NCBI GenBank assembly: GCA_946803715.1
Contig: CAMPET010000166.1
Span: 17,280 to 81,279, forward strand
DNA from: Beroe ovata
Taxonomy: Eukaryota; Ctenophora; Nuda; Beroida; Beroidae
DNA length: 64,000 nucleotides
Direction of reading: 5' to 3'
Both the position numbers and the translations under genes were made by a program. Shown piece after piece: positions 22,601 to 34,250 of this stretch (the first letter of the stretch is position 1; each line of letters starts with the position of its first letter). Under the pieces are notes generated by a model, which was given only the letters and a program-made list of their open reading frames with translations, had not been told where the DNA came from and did not search any database.

Positions 22601-24207
22601 TACTGACAGGGGCAGGGAGTGCAGCTTACTATTTCTATAGTAAACACCGGTTAGCGGTACTGAAACAGCGGTGTACAAGTCCGGCTGTCAGTTCAACTGC
22701 GGGCACTATATTCGGTGAGTACAGTCAGTGAATAGGTAGTCGATAGCAGACTATAATCACAGTAGAGTAGAACACTAGAACGGTTGTCTTGGCAACGCCG
22801 TTTCCGATAGAATTTCCTCCAACTGACTCATTATCTCACTATATCTGACTGACACCTATTCCCAGAGAACAGTGAAGCGTACCCCTCTACTATACTGGAG
22901 GGTGATGGCTACAAGATGATAACAGTGTCCACCTCCTCTCCCCCTCACCAGTTTATCTGTCCCATCACTCGGGACTGTATGGTGAGTGGAGCATGGTTTC
23001 CATGGTTTCCATGGTTCTCAAATAGTCTCAATTCCTGTCATATTATGTACCACCATATTATGGAACCGTCCCCAAAAACACTGCATATTACTATCAGTTA
23101 CACACCTCCTATTCTCACTCTCAGAAAAACCCTGTCGTTGCCAGTGATGGTTTCTCATATGAGGAGAAGGCTATCCTAGCGTGGTTCAAGAGGAACGGGA
23201 CCAGTCCTATGACAAATGGGGAGATTAACAAGCGACTTATTCAGGTAAGTCTGAATTGTGTGTCTTCTGGAGTCGTGTGTTGTGGAGTCGTGTGTTCTGC
23301 ACATGTCCCCATACCCTCTGACCCTCTCTCCTCTAACTCATCTCTAACCCCTCCTATCTGCTCCCCTTCTGCTCCCCTGTCTAACTCCTCTCCTCTTTCG
23401 CAGAACCACAATCTCCGAACTCTGATCACTGATATCATGGAGAAGACACCCGCCTCGGACAGCTTCGTTAACATCCACCATCTCACACACGTGAACCCCC
23501 ACACTCCTGCTGAGACACAGTCTACTACCAGCTCTCCTCACCATCCTAACAGCCATCCTGGCAGCAGCTCTCCTCACCATCCTATCACTAGTAGCGGGAA
23601 TCCTCACTCCTCAGGGACCAGCTCTCCTCACCCCACTTCCAGCAGCAGTGAAGTGGGGAGACCATCTTCCTCCAGACATTCCTCACCCAGACCATCCTCT
23701 TCCTCTTCCTCCTCCCACATATCCTCCTCTTCTATTCGTGGGAGAAGGGTAACCGCCCCATCATCGGGTAGGAGTCTCGGTGACGTCACGAGATCCTCGT
23801 TGAGACGACCAGGATCTACCACGAGAAGAAATACCCCGAGGAGTGCCGTGACGATGAGTGCGCCATCTTTGGAGGTGGACTCGTCTGTGGCGGTGGACTC
23901 GTCTGTGGTGAACTCGTCGATATCAAACGCAGATGAAACAACAGACACTGCGGCAGAGTTGTCCAACGTGTCTCTAACGGATCAGAGTGATGAAGTGACA
24001 TCACCTGATGTCACTTCGTCCCAGAGTTACATCACCGCACGTGATGATGACGATAGTGATGTTAATGTCATCAGGACGCAAGATGAACAGACTATCTCAT
24101 CGGGAATAGGCTCCTCCACCTCACTCGATATAAATATTATGGAGCAGGATGTTATTGAGACTGCGTTCAGTGTCTTCCCTCCTCGGGCACTGCTCGCTGA
24201 GGAATGA
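19660..24207 (+). CDS. LRR - Ig - Ig - transmembrane - U-box receptor (putative membrane E3 ubiquitin ligase)
   Basis: Eleven exons join without a phase conflict: 19660-19859, 20010-20093, 20239-20295, 20703-20863, 21395-21554, 21632-21726, 22029-22175, 22409-22714, 22866-22981, 23125-23244 and 23404-24207, giving 749 residues. Order: signal peptide (1-20); LRRNT with C35-x3-C39-x-C41-x6-C48; LRRs (LDLSHNRL, RLNDNIFTSLP); LRRCT (NPLHCDC, 119-125); Ig1 (168-252, lacking the usual F-strand Cys); I-set-like Ig2 (C278, W290, C326); TM helix (357-378); U-box (432-496) with FICPITRDCM, NPVVASDGFSYE and SPMTN; then about 250 Ser/Pro/Thr-rich acidic residues. The U-box resembles that of WDSUB1. U-boxes recruit ubiquitin-charged E2 enzymes, so by inference an extracellular signal could be coupled directly to ubiquitination. 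Ligand and substrates are unknown. I know no animal protein with this order. It could be a merge of two genes, but exon 8 joins Ig2 and TM, and exons 8-9 run in phase from TM to U-box. Confidence 0.87.
19727..20009. repeat. TGACACCAC-type repeat spanning exon 1 and intron 1 of the LRR/U-box gene
   Basis: About ten copies of (c/t)tgacaccac(t/c) at 12-25 bp spacing run from coding exon 1 into intron 1 up to the exon 2 acceptor. In exon 1 they encode the TTLTPP/STLTPP repeat between the signal peptide and LRRNT. Confidence 0.75.
21851..22020. repeat. About 40-bp minisatellite in intron 6 of the LRR/U-box gene
   Basis: Three to four copies of ctctctacctcctcaact followed by agatctgtactcacccc, pyrimidine-rich, directly upstream of the exon 7 acceptor at 22028. 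Confidence 0.85.
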
Positions 24208-27200
24208 AGTGTCTCACACCAAGTCATGTGTCTCAGTGTCTCACACCAAGTGAGACACACACAATTATGCGTTCAGACGCTTCCAGAATACCTAGGATGT
24301 CAGTAATGCTGTAGAAGTTGGGTAATCCGTACTCCAATCCGAATCAGACACTTAATGCCGGCTTCCCAAGACGCTTAATGACTCGCAGAACCATGTTATG
24401 CTTGTTACCGTACACCCTCACTATAATTTAGATCACCGTTAACTTTTATCAATATGCGGTATTTATGATTTAATTGCAATTACCATAAGGGTTTGATGAT
24501 TAACGCACAGTATTTATTATTCATATTTGATTTTTATTGTTTATATTTTTGTAACAACTTCTAGGATACAATATCAGGTTTTTGTCCATATTTTATTAAT
24601 TTTTGTCGGATATTTCGAATTGATCGGTGCTGAGCATGCGATTAAACTATTTGTCTGCACGAGCCTGATGTTTGAGATAGTTCAAGCCATAGGTTAGATG
24701 TTAAACCAGGCTAATATATTATAGCTGTGAACAATATTGAACCATATCATTGTTATGTCATTGTTTCTAATTAACCTATTAAACTTGAATCACACCAATC
24801 CCTTGTTTTTCATGTAGCGTACTACATCTATCAGTATCATTACGATCAGGGCTGTCCATGATGGAAGAGTTTTTCTGCCCTCTTTCGCCCCTCTCCCTCC
24901 TTGCGGCATGCGCCCAAATTCAAGGTTTCCGCCTGCTCTGAGTCTGAATACCCACACTCCACAGTGTCAATCGGTGCCCACCCCAATACTGTTTTGTGAA
25001 GGGAATGCAGTAAAAGAAACCTTCTGTCACGTAATTTTAAATTTTAAATTTTAAAATGGAATACATAGGACTGTTAATAGTGTCAATAAAATAAGTGTTA
25101 GTTAAAAGTTTAAGTTCGAATAACTCAGTTTATTCAATCATTTAAAGTTCACAGTTCTCATATGATAAGCATGCATTTTCGGTGACACCACCAGACATTT
25201 GTTTCCTCACAAACATTGTGAACAATCTCGTTCCCATGGTTACGCATTATGCAGGAGCTGACGCGTTGACAACGCACGTGTGCCGCACAATGCGCCACGT
25301 GTCACGCAATGAGTAACGCGTGATGGTGTCACGTATGCGAGTTTTTCTAACAAAACCACGAACAGTTTTGCCGGCCACCTGCATGGGCTTTTCCACAGAA
25401 ACAGTTAGTATTCTGCTTCACCCCCTGAAAAGAGCACTGTGCGTGAGTGTGACTGTGAATGTGATGTACTTCACAGCAGTGTACAAATACAATATACTAT
25501 GTACAACTACAAAATGGAGAAAGTTACAGTCAGACATTGCATTTCCACACCCCCTCATTCATGCATTGCTCACTCCTTGCATTGCATGGCGGGTGTGTAA
25601 TGAGGCTGGGTGCGCACTGCACAACCACGCCTCATCCTAATTCTCACTCACATTTACACCGTTGTGACCCGACTTCTTGGCATCGTTGTTGTTCACACTC
25701 AGGACGGTGCTCTGCTTGAAGAGACTCCCCTCCGAGAGTTTCTTGTTGGCCGACTGTGAGGTCGCGGGTACAAAACTGCCGAGGTGCTCCGACACTGACT
25801 GCCTGGGTGAGGGAGGGGGGTTTAGGGGGGGGGGTGTTCATATTCCAGTACATCATGGCGGTTGTGTGATCACTGGTAGTGGGTCATTTGATCACTGACC
25901 TGTGATTTGATTCCAATGTTGCTATCTTTCTATTCTTCCTATCATCCTTCATCCACGGTTCAAATGTGCATCTCAGACCCTGTTTTCCAGTGGGGATTGC
26001 CATGTTCTGATTATAGCAGCTACAAGAGACATGTGTACATTAGTTAGTCAGGTTTCACACTGTGTAAGACAGTGACTGTGTGAGAGAGAGTACGTCTTCC
26101 TAGGGACATTATTTAGAGGATGTCTCGAGGAAGACGGTCTCTTGTGGACAATAACGTGGCGGATATCTCGAAATAGAACGATGGAAGTCTGTCTTAAGAA
26201 CATGTTGAGACGGCGAATCAGCACGTTACAAAAACAAAATAAAAAGAGCATCTCTGAAACCACAACAGAAAGACAATTCGGAGAGACGTTGATAACTCCA
26301 GATATATTTATGCGTGTGATGTGAATAATCAACAGGTTTCATGTCTCTCCCTCCATTGTTTGTTCTACAGCTCGTCACATGAAGAGTCAACAAGAGATGT
26401 TGAACTTGGAGAGTTGCCAGGAATAATTGTCAGGGGGATGGAGTAGGCAATTATAAGTGTGGACAGTGACGCTATTCTTAGAATCAAAGTCCAGGGATAA
26501 GCTATTGTTTGGCAAGCTAAAAATAGGGAGTTGAAGACGAGGCTATTCTTCTACATTCTAGTTCTACTTCTAGTTCTACTAGCCAACCGTCAGACTGAGA
26601 CACCCAAATTGATGAGACACTCACAGAAGTGCTTGATAGGGTGTGTCACTGTCTCAACAATAAACTATAAAGTGCCCAAATACAAAATAGTGTCTCAACA
26701 TGATAATAGTGTCGCAGGTCAGAGGTGGGGCACTGTAGAGTGTCTCAAGTTATACGGGAGTGACTCAAACGCAAAGTGGTTACTGAAAACATGACTCCTC
26801 TCCTGTGACTTCCCCTGATTAAACTGTTCTAGAACAATCGAGAGTATTGAGTCGTGACGTCATCAGAATAAGGGGTTCAAGGGTGTCATGTGTCATCTGG
26901 TGCACTTTACTGCTGCAAAAAACTGCACAACTCATGTTGAAATCTGCACACGATTCATGGTGAACTGCAATTTGACTACCAAAGGAAGCATACACACACG
27001 AGACTTGTGTGCAGAAAAAGAGTGGCGTGATTGAATGAATGTGTGAGATAATTTGATTTCAGGTGTGCTACACCATGGTCACCATCACGCCGGCGAGAAG
27101 TTACAGTTTCTCTACCGATGGACGTGATACTGATTTTAATGAGGGGGGCACATGAAAAGAAGAGGCACACACAATGGTCATGAAACTTGGCAGATTGCCA

Positions 27201-27575
27201 GCCATGGGTCACTCACGATACTTAGTTCACACAGAGGGTTCACTTTCCACAGAATGTCACCTTTTTCTGACTCATGGCACGACCAAATGAGATTTTTGAG
27301 CAATAATCCGCCCATTTCCGATCATGAACAAATCGAAACAATTGATATCACTGAAATGAACGACGGAAGAATAGAAATTTATACACAGATATGTATCACT
27401 GAAAGCAGGTTTTCCACTATAAGTATAAGAGAAACATCAACACGATAATGTTGTAAATGACACGATTACATGATGATAAAGTTTCTGACACAAATATTAT
27501 AGTCTCTCTGTCTTATGGTCCCTAAAAGGTCCCTAAAAGGTCCCCCTCTACCATAATAAGGTCCCTCTCTCTTCT
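24208..27575. other. Intergenic between the LRR/U-box receptor and ODAD3
   Basis: Mostly AT-rich sequence with no strong gene. One possible minus-strand terminal exon lies at 25637-25802. CACGTG sites cluster at 25270-25310. The open frame at 26531-26794 starts with TTG and looks signal-peptide-like, but has no ATG or splice support. Confidence 0.5.
25637..25802 (-). CDS. Possible terminal exon of an unrecognised gene
   Basis: On the minus strand an acceptor (cctcacccag) at 25803 opens a 55-residue frame ending at a TAG. It reads SVSEHLGSFVPATSQSANKK, then LSEGSLFKQST, with Ser/Asn/Lys-rich composition. I found no upstream exon and recognise no family. The opposite strand is also partly open across the segment, so this could be chance. 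Confidence 0.25.
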
Positions 27576-30500
27576 TTACATCTTCTTCTTCTTCTTGATA
27601 CCTCCCCGGGTCTTCTTGTTCCGTTGGTCGATGATCTGTTGTGCCTGTTTCTTGATGACCATCCTGGTTGGAGCCTCGTCATCAGGGTCACTTTCTTCCT
27701 CTTCTGTGGGAGTGTGGGGGGTGGGAGTGTGGGTGTTGTGAATATACTCACCCAGACCACTCACTCACTCACTCAATCAATCACTCAATTACTCACTCAC
27801 TCACTCACTCACTTACCATCGAATGCACCACGATCCGAAGATGCTGGTAAGTTGATTCGGACGTTGTAAGTCGGTAGTTTATTCTCGATAGCCACACGGA
27901 ACTGAAAAGGAAAAAATGCTGGTGAGGTGCAATTACCTAAAACACTCACGCAGCCGTAATTAGGTTATTACCTCACCATTTATTAGGTAATTATCTAATT
28001 AACTCACTTCCTCATCCTCCATGCCGCTGTACAATTCCGAAACATCCTTCCCATCAAGATCCTCCATCAGTTTCATGAGTTTCTGTTCACACTGGGCCAG
28101 GAGATCGATCACAAAGTCCTCGGCTGTGGACTGGTTCAAACGAGCTGGACCCTGACCCTTGGGCTGGGGGATAGAAATATGTGACTGTTGGCTAGTCTTC
28201 TCTCGTATTTTACATATTAGGACTGTAATAATAAGGGATTAATTAGGGGATCGCACTATATAAATATTTTAATTGACACCTGTTGCTTATTACGTATGCT
28301 CAGTAACATTTTATTTGACATTCACTAACTCTGGCATATACATACTACACAGGTGATATAGAATGCAGGTGTTAGTGGATAGCCGGCGACTTCATCCTCT
28401 AGTTGTGAGCAATTGTTGTGAGCAATTGTTGTGAGCAATTGTTGTGAGCAATTGTTGTGAGCAATTGTTNCTCCATCAGTTTCATGAGTTTCTGTTCACA
28501 CTGAGCCAGGAGATCGATCACAAAGTCCTCAGCTGTGGACTGGTTCAAACGAGCTGGACCCTGACCCTTGGGCTGAGGGATAGAAATATGAGACTGTTGG
28601 CTAGTCTTCTCTCGTATTTTACATATTATATTAGGACTGTAATAATAAGCACTATATTTTAATTGACACCTGTTGCTCATTACCTACCCTTAGTTACATT
28701 TTATTAGACATTCACTAACTCTGGCATATACATATTATACAGGTGATATAAAATGCAGGTGTTAGCGACGAGCTGGCGACTTCATCCTCTAGTTGTGAGT
28801 AATTGTTGTGAGCAATTGTTGTGAGCAATTGTTGTTGATGATATTCGACCATTTCCCGTCTAATTAGTTTGTAGTTCCCAGACTTCGCAGCTCGACACAC
28901 CCTAACAGTAACACTTAACAGCCGATAATCAGTATTCCACACTGGATAGCTACTGTAGCTATAGATCAACAGGTGTACAATTTATATATTGCAAATAGCA
29001 GCGATAAGACAGTGAGTAAAAACAAAACCTATTGTGAGAGGGATTCCATGGTTAACAAGATGTTTTTGTGTGGGTTTTTATTCATGCGGCAGCGTCTGGT
29101 GACAGTATGGTAACAGTGGGCGTGTTGTCAGACTTAGTGATGTTGCAATATAACAGTCATCCCATGTTTACCTATTCTCTCGTTAACATGTTACACTGAC
29201 ATGTAATCCTGACTTCATTGGACGGTGAACAATGAAATAAAGAGTATCTTGAGTACTTAGATCCTAGCACATTTTTCGACTTTTCTCGTACCCAGTGAAA
29301 ATGATCCTCCTGCTATCCCTCCCTCTCCGTGACTGCTTGATCCCCCAAATCCTCTCTCTGAGTAAGTTGACCACGGTATATTGGTGAGCACGTGTTCGTG
29401 AGCACGTGGATTCCCTCAGTCACACTCTCTCTCCCTGTGTTTAATACAATGGTTGCCTGCTCAATAGCCAATCCTATCGTCCGTATCCTCTTTGTACTAT
29501 ATAAGCTACGGTTCTTGTGGTCTCCTCATCAGATTCGAATTCTCTACTACAGTAGATAGTGATACCCACTATCAGACACTCAACTCCTCCCCTCCCCTAT
29601 TTTAGCCCTGCATGTCCAATTCCAGCCTCGACTCAGAGTATTCCCTGCAGCCCTCCCCCTACAAGTGGCTGGATGTGACCATCGCTCTGAGCCTGATCCT
29701 AGCATCCCTCCTCACTGTCTTCCTAAATATCATCTCCGCCAAGTATTTCATGTCCATGGAAACACGGAATTCCAACCACTTGTACTTCAAGAGACTATAT
29801 TCCATCATCTCGCTCAATGATGTCTTGATCGGACTTGGCGTCCTGCCAGTAGTGGAAGCTGCATTCTCAACGGATAGAGCGAGTGTGGTGTTTTCCTCAC
29901 ATATATTCTGTGAGATATGGTTTATTTTCTGGTACACAATCTACCAATTATCAATCATCCTGCTAGCCACTCTCAGCATATCTCGCCTACTCCTAATCAG
30001 GACCATGACACTCACCCTCTCCCCCTGGATACCATGGATAGTGACAGCTGGCACACTACAGTGGTACATCTCGATATACTCCGTGACTATTTACATGAGA
30101 CAAGTGTACGTGTCGTATATCCCCACCACATTTCACTGTAGTTTTGCTGGAATGAACCCAGCTGATGGTGCTAGGCTCTACTTACCACGTGATCGACTGA
30201 TGGCGAGAATATACAATTTCTTCACGTGGGGTGTGGCTATAGTTTGCTATCTGGTTGTTTGTGGCTCAGTTGTACACTCCCTAATTAACCTGGCACGGAG
30301 ACGGCGTATTTGCGGCAGCACTAGGGCGAGGAAGAGAGAGCGGGAAGCGGCTAAAACAGTGATTCTTATGACGTTACTGTATCTAGTGTTCAATTCTGTG
30401 TCTACAGTGACATTTATATACGTCATGGTCGATTGGACTGTGATAAATCCTGTTCAAATGGGAGTTGAAACAGTGGATCAGGTTTTCCATAGAGTGTCCT

Positions 30501-33500
30501 ACGAACTTTACGGCAAGTCACGTTTTCTGAACTCGTACCTGTTTGTGACGTGTACCGTTATTGGACCAGTGCTTAACAGTATGATTAACCCCGTGATTTA
30601 TTTCATGAGAGTAGATGGGTTTAGGCAATATGTGCACGGTATTTTTACTTCTATACGGGTAAAATCTTGTAAACAGTTAGATAGAGGTCGCAAAGTGTTT
30701 GCGAACCGCATTTCATATTCTCACCAAAGTAATACCATCGTTATTTGTAATACCAGTACTGATTTGAGTTGATATCACGAAATATCCCCCAGTAGTGTGT
30801 TTCTGGTGTTTGATTTGTGTGGATAACTCTACCGATTGCAGTTTGTCTATCTCTTAACTGAATTGAATGTTATTTTCAGCAAATGCGCGCGCGTTTGCTA
30901 AATGTTTCCATACCAACGAGTAAATTCAGCGCGCAAGTTCAACTTGGAATATTCTCGCGCGTTCCCAATATTCCATTTTAGCGATCGTTGCTACATGAAT
31001 ATTGTGACAAAAACAGCCGAAGTGGCAAATCCAATTACCAGTTTGAGAGAAATCAGCTTGTCGGAGAGGTGTTCAATTCCAGCTTTCACATTTAGAGAGA
31101 TCCTATCCATCCTCTCGAGCTTGACTCTGCTGTCTGTTGAGCTTTGGTCATATTCCTCTAACTTCGCCTGCATTTCCTCCAGCATGCGCTGTCCACTGGA
31201 CAGCTTCGCTTCTCCTGAGTACTTCATGTTCTCGAATTCAGCTTGGAATTTGGCCTGATGAAAGAATACAAGATGTAGTTAAACATACATGAATACGTGA
31301 TGAAGAAAAATACAAGGGATTTAAGAAGAGGTTACAAAGCATTGTGTATTGAACTTCACAAATCTCAAACTCAGAATCATCCCACCTTCTCTTCCCTCAG
31401 CCTGAGCAGTGTCTTCTCGTTATCGAATTTCAGTTTCTCCAGATGTTTCTGAGTTTCGCCCTGGAGCAGGAACCTCTGCACAACTTCCTGGATGTCCGAG
31501 ACTCCAGTTGCTTCCTTTATCTTGTGCATGGCTTCCTCGTATCCCATAATCTTCCTCTCCTGCTCCTCTCCGGATATTATCTTCTTTTCTTTGTCAGCGC
31601 CCGACACTTCTTCAGTGTGTATGCTTGATCGCGCCATCTGAAACACACACAACATAGATACACAATCATCACAGGGAGGTCAAGAATACTTTGAATCAAG
31701 TGAATCGATTATTGTATCTTCGTTCTAATTGTAGGTCAATGTCATGAGCTGTCTTCCCGTTCCCTGGCCAATTGGTGTAAATCAGGATAACTTTAAGGAA
31801 GATTTCGTACCCTCTTCTCGACTTTTTCTGCATGTGTTTTCTTCTCATCTGCCTGTTTTTTGTACTCTTGTAGTGCTTTCTCTCGCTCCTTCTTGTTTGT
31901 TTGCAGCTTCGAGTCCTGGAGAGAGGGAGGGGGTCATTAATTGTGTGAAAACTACAGGAACCATTCGCTATACACCAAGCACAGAACGCACTGAGAGGAT
32001 TCAGAACCATTTTCACGATAACGCTGCACCAGCACATCGTGTACTCACGAGAACACAAATTATAGAACGCAGTTCTTATTAGGACACACCGTTCACACCC
32101 ACTTCACCACACACACNNNNNNNNNNNNNNNNNNNNNNNNNNNNNNNNNNNNNNNNNNNNNNNNNNNNNNNNACACAACCACACACAGACACACACACAC
32201 ACACACACACACTACATCACACAGTACACACCTGAATCATGAGCTCTTCCTTTGCACTATCTCTCGCTGCCTCAGCATCCTTATTCATGGCAAGGATATC
32301 CGCATATTCTTTCCTCTTGTTCTTTATCATTGTCTGCAACTTGTCAACATGGTTGTCGAACTCCAATCGCTCCTGCAGTAGAAACACGTGACATTAGCTC
32401 TTAGTAACTGTCTTAGTAGCTGTCTTAGTAACAGCATGGTTGTAGTATCTGTCTTAGTAACAGCATGGTTGTCATAGCGACATCATGGTGGTCATGGTAA
32501 CTAACATCTTGGAGTCTGGTCAGTATCTGTTTGTAGGTGTTGTTAATGTGGTTAGCCTCGACACACTTGATGTTAGCCTTGTCAAATCTGTTCTCCAGCA
32601 CACGCAGCATCTGAGCGCTCTCACTCTCGCCAGCTGCCCCATTTTCCGCTACCCGAGCGTCATCCTTCATTTGTTGCAGATCGGTCTAAATGATGGGAAC
32701 AAAATCTAGAGTGGCGGGTTAGTGTCTCGGTTTAGTTATCAGTATCATACAGACCTACCAGGGAAAAAGATAAAAATGCCTGAGGAAAATGTGGCTCCAA
32801 AATATAGAGATTGATGTCTAGATTCAGAGCGGAATTAGAAGGTACCTGTAGCTGCTTAATCTTCTTCTCCTTTGAGCTGGTTTTGTGACACAAAGCATTG
32901 TACTGCTTGATCAACTCACACACTTTCTGATCGTATTTGGCAATCACTTTCTCCTGCAATGGGGTCCCAATGTGATGGACACTATAACGTGCCTACTGCC
33001 TACCTTTAAACACACCCCATGTAGTTAACATTCTAATCTAACCTGAGTATTCAACTGCATTATTACACACCGGACCAGCATTACAATCACAATACACATA
33101 TCATTGCAATTCATGACCCCCGCTTTACAAAAAGCCATGTGTCAACCCATTCAACTCTACTCTGACCCACCTGGCTGAGCATGCCACTGCGTACAAGAGA
33201 CACCTCGTTCCTGGAGGATGCATTGAATGCAGACAGGATAACTTCCTCATCACCTGCCTTGCCCTTTGCCACTGCCAGTTCCTGGTGAAGCTTCTTATTG
33301 CTCTGCCTCAACTTGGCTATGATCTCCTTGTTCTTATTCATCTCTATTTCTGAGCTCTCCCAGGCTGCTTTACGGTCTCCATCTAAGAGAGAGACAATGG
33401 TGAAGGGAAATTTCTATAGATAGCATGCCAGAATTCATATAATCTGATAGGTAAGCTTACTAAGAAACCTTCCATACCTCAAGGGATTGATAAGGGATTA

Positions 33501-33565
33501 CCTGTAAGATTGAGCTTCTTTCTCAAGTCCTCAATTTCTTCTTGTATCAAACTTGTATTCTCCAT
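27576..33565 (-). CDS. ODAD3: Outer dynein arm docking complex subunit 3 (CCDC151)
   Basis: Coiled-coil protein of the complex that anchors outer dynein arms to axonemal doublet microtubules, needed for ciliary beating. Eleven exons on the minus strand: 33502-33565, 33171-33382, 32846-32953, 32506-32685, 32232-32372, 31811-31915, 31386-31637, 31039-31254, 28008-28163, 27817-27901 and 27576-27703. All phases agree, giving 548 residues (human 595). Diagnostic matches: DGDRKAAWESSE (human EGDRKAFFESSQ), KIKEATGVSD with RFLLQGET, MKYSGEA, LPTYNVRI (human LPEYNTRI), and a C-terminus with acidic then PTRMVIKKQAQ. Intron 8 is about 2.9 kb and holds a plus-strand GPCR plus a partial copy of exon 9 at 28471-28572. 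A 56-bp N gap (32117-32172) sits in intron 5. Confidence 0.95.
28400..28470. repeat. 14-bp tandem repeat ending at a single-N gap
   Basis: Five copies of gtgagcaattgttg; the same repeat recurs at 28793-28833 in the duplicated flank. It ends at N 28470. Confidence 0.9.
28471..28572 (-). pseudogene. Truncated duplicate of ODAD3 exon 9
   Basis: Near-identical copy of the 5' part of exon 9 (GQGPARLNQSTAEDF through KLMKLME), cut at N 28470. The intronic sequence above it (to about 28850) also repeats 28164-28440. The cut at a single N makes an unmerged second haplotype more likely than a real duplicated exon; splicing it in would not be useful because it is incomplete. Confidence 0.75.
29468..29505 (+). 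promoter_or_regulatory. CCAAT box and TATA box of the nested GPCR gene
   Basis: CCAAT at 29468-29472 and TATATAAG at 29498-29505, 107 bp before the GPCR start codon and in the same orientation. Two CACGTG E-boxes (gagcacgtg, twice, near 29384 and 29400) lie just upstream. Spacing suits a polymerase II core promoter. Confidence 0.55.
29612..30772 (+). CDS. Intronless class A GPCR inside an ODAD3 intron
   Basis: Single-exon 386-residue seven-helix receptor. TM1 about 22-45; TM2 contains SLNDVLIGLGVLP; C100 at the top of TM3 can pair with C176 in loop 2; the DRY position reads SISR (122-125); TM4 about 139-160; TM5 about 203-225; the short basic third loop is RRRRICGSTRARKRERE; TM6 about 248-272; TM7 ends in NPVIY (326-330). 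There is an N-glycosylation site at N3. Loss of DRY with NPxxY kept is common in orphan invertebrate rhodopsin-type receptors. Ligand unknown. It is antisense to ODAD3 in its largest intron and has its own TATA/CCAAT promoter. The lack of introns suggests origin by retroposition or an ancestrally intronless family. Confidence 0.88.
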   Translation: MSNSSLDSEYSLQPSPYKWLDVTIALSLILASLLTVFLNIISAKYFMSMETRNSNHLYFKRLYSIISLNDVLIGLGVLPVVEAAFSTDRASVVFSSHIFCEIWFIFWYTIYQLSIILLATLSISRLLLIRTMTLTLSPWIPWIVTAGTLQWYISIYSVTIYMRQVYVSYIPTTFHCSFAGMNPADGARLYLPRDRLMARIYNFFTWGVAIVCYLVVCGSVVHSLINLARRRRICGSTRARKREREAAKTVILMTLLYLVFNSVSTVTFIYVMVDWTVINPVQMGVETVDQVFHRVSYELYGKSRFLNSYLFVTCTVIGPVLNSMINPVIYFMRVDGFRQYVHGIFTSIRVKSCKQLDRGRKVFANRISYSHQSNTIVICNTSTDLS

Positions 33566-33568
33566 TCT

Positions 33569-33598
33569 ATGTAAACAAGGGAAATTATTGGTTTACAT
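33569..33598. promoter_or_regulatory. Paired forkhead (FOXJ1-like) sites at the ODAD3 5' end
   Basis: ATGTAAACAA (33569-33578) and GGTTTACAT (33590-33598) form an inverted pair starting 4 bp upstream of the ODAD3 ATG. TGTAAACA is the core forkhead motif, and FOXJ1 drives motile-cilium genes such as ODAD3 in animals. The role is inferred. Confidence 0.4.
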
Positions 33599-34250
33599 GT
33601 CAGCATTTACTGAAAGATATATTTCAAAGAAGATATATTCTTTTTGGCACCTACCTGCAAAAATACAATGACTAGAAAGCTGACTGCAACTAGATTTCCT
33701 ATGATTCTTGGAAGAGTCAACATTTGGAGGGGGTTATTTTCAAGAGTCGCATAGTTACTTAGAATTAGAAGAAAATTTCTGGTATTCCTCTGGTTGCGAA
33801 CTCAGACAATTGAAACAGTGGTTAGTCTTTAATTGGAGAAAATACTTTCAATGTACAACATCATCATCAGTCACCTCAAATTTGATTGTATAAAGTAGTG
33901 TTGTAAAGTTTTAAATTCTAATTCTAAATTCTTGGAAGAGTCACTGGAGTATTAAGCCATGAGTTTGAGGAACGAAGTGAATTAAAGCTTCAACAATATC
34001 ATTGATGAAAAATAGTCTTGCAGATTGATATGAAAATATGAATGAAACAGATTATGCTTCAGATGATAGAATAAAATAAGAGAATAACTCATTACTTTCT
34101 CATAATAGAATACAAATAATTATTCATAAATGATGCAACAACTTAATTTGTCAAAAATAATAATATGCATGCAGATTAATAAATGAATGAATAAGATGAT
34201 CCTTGTCGATCAATGAGAGACCCTATCGAGAATTTCCTTTTGCGTGCTCC

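Noticed and set aside
26531-26794. 87-codon frame beginning with a signal-peptide-like stretch
   Set aside because: Starts at TTG, no in-frame ATG near the start, no splice sites or similarity.
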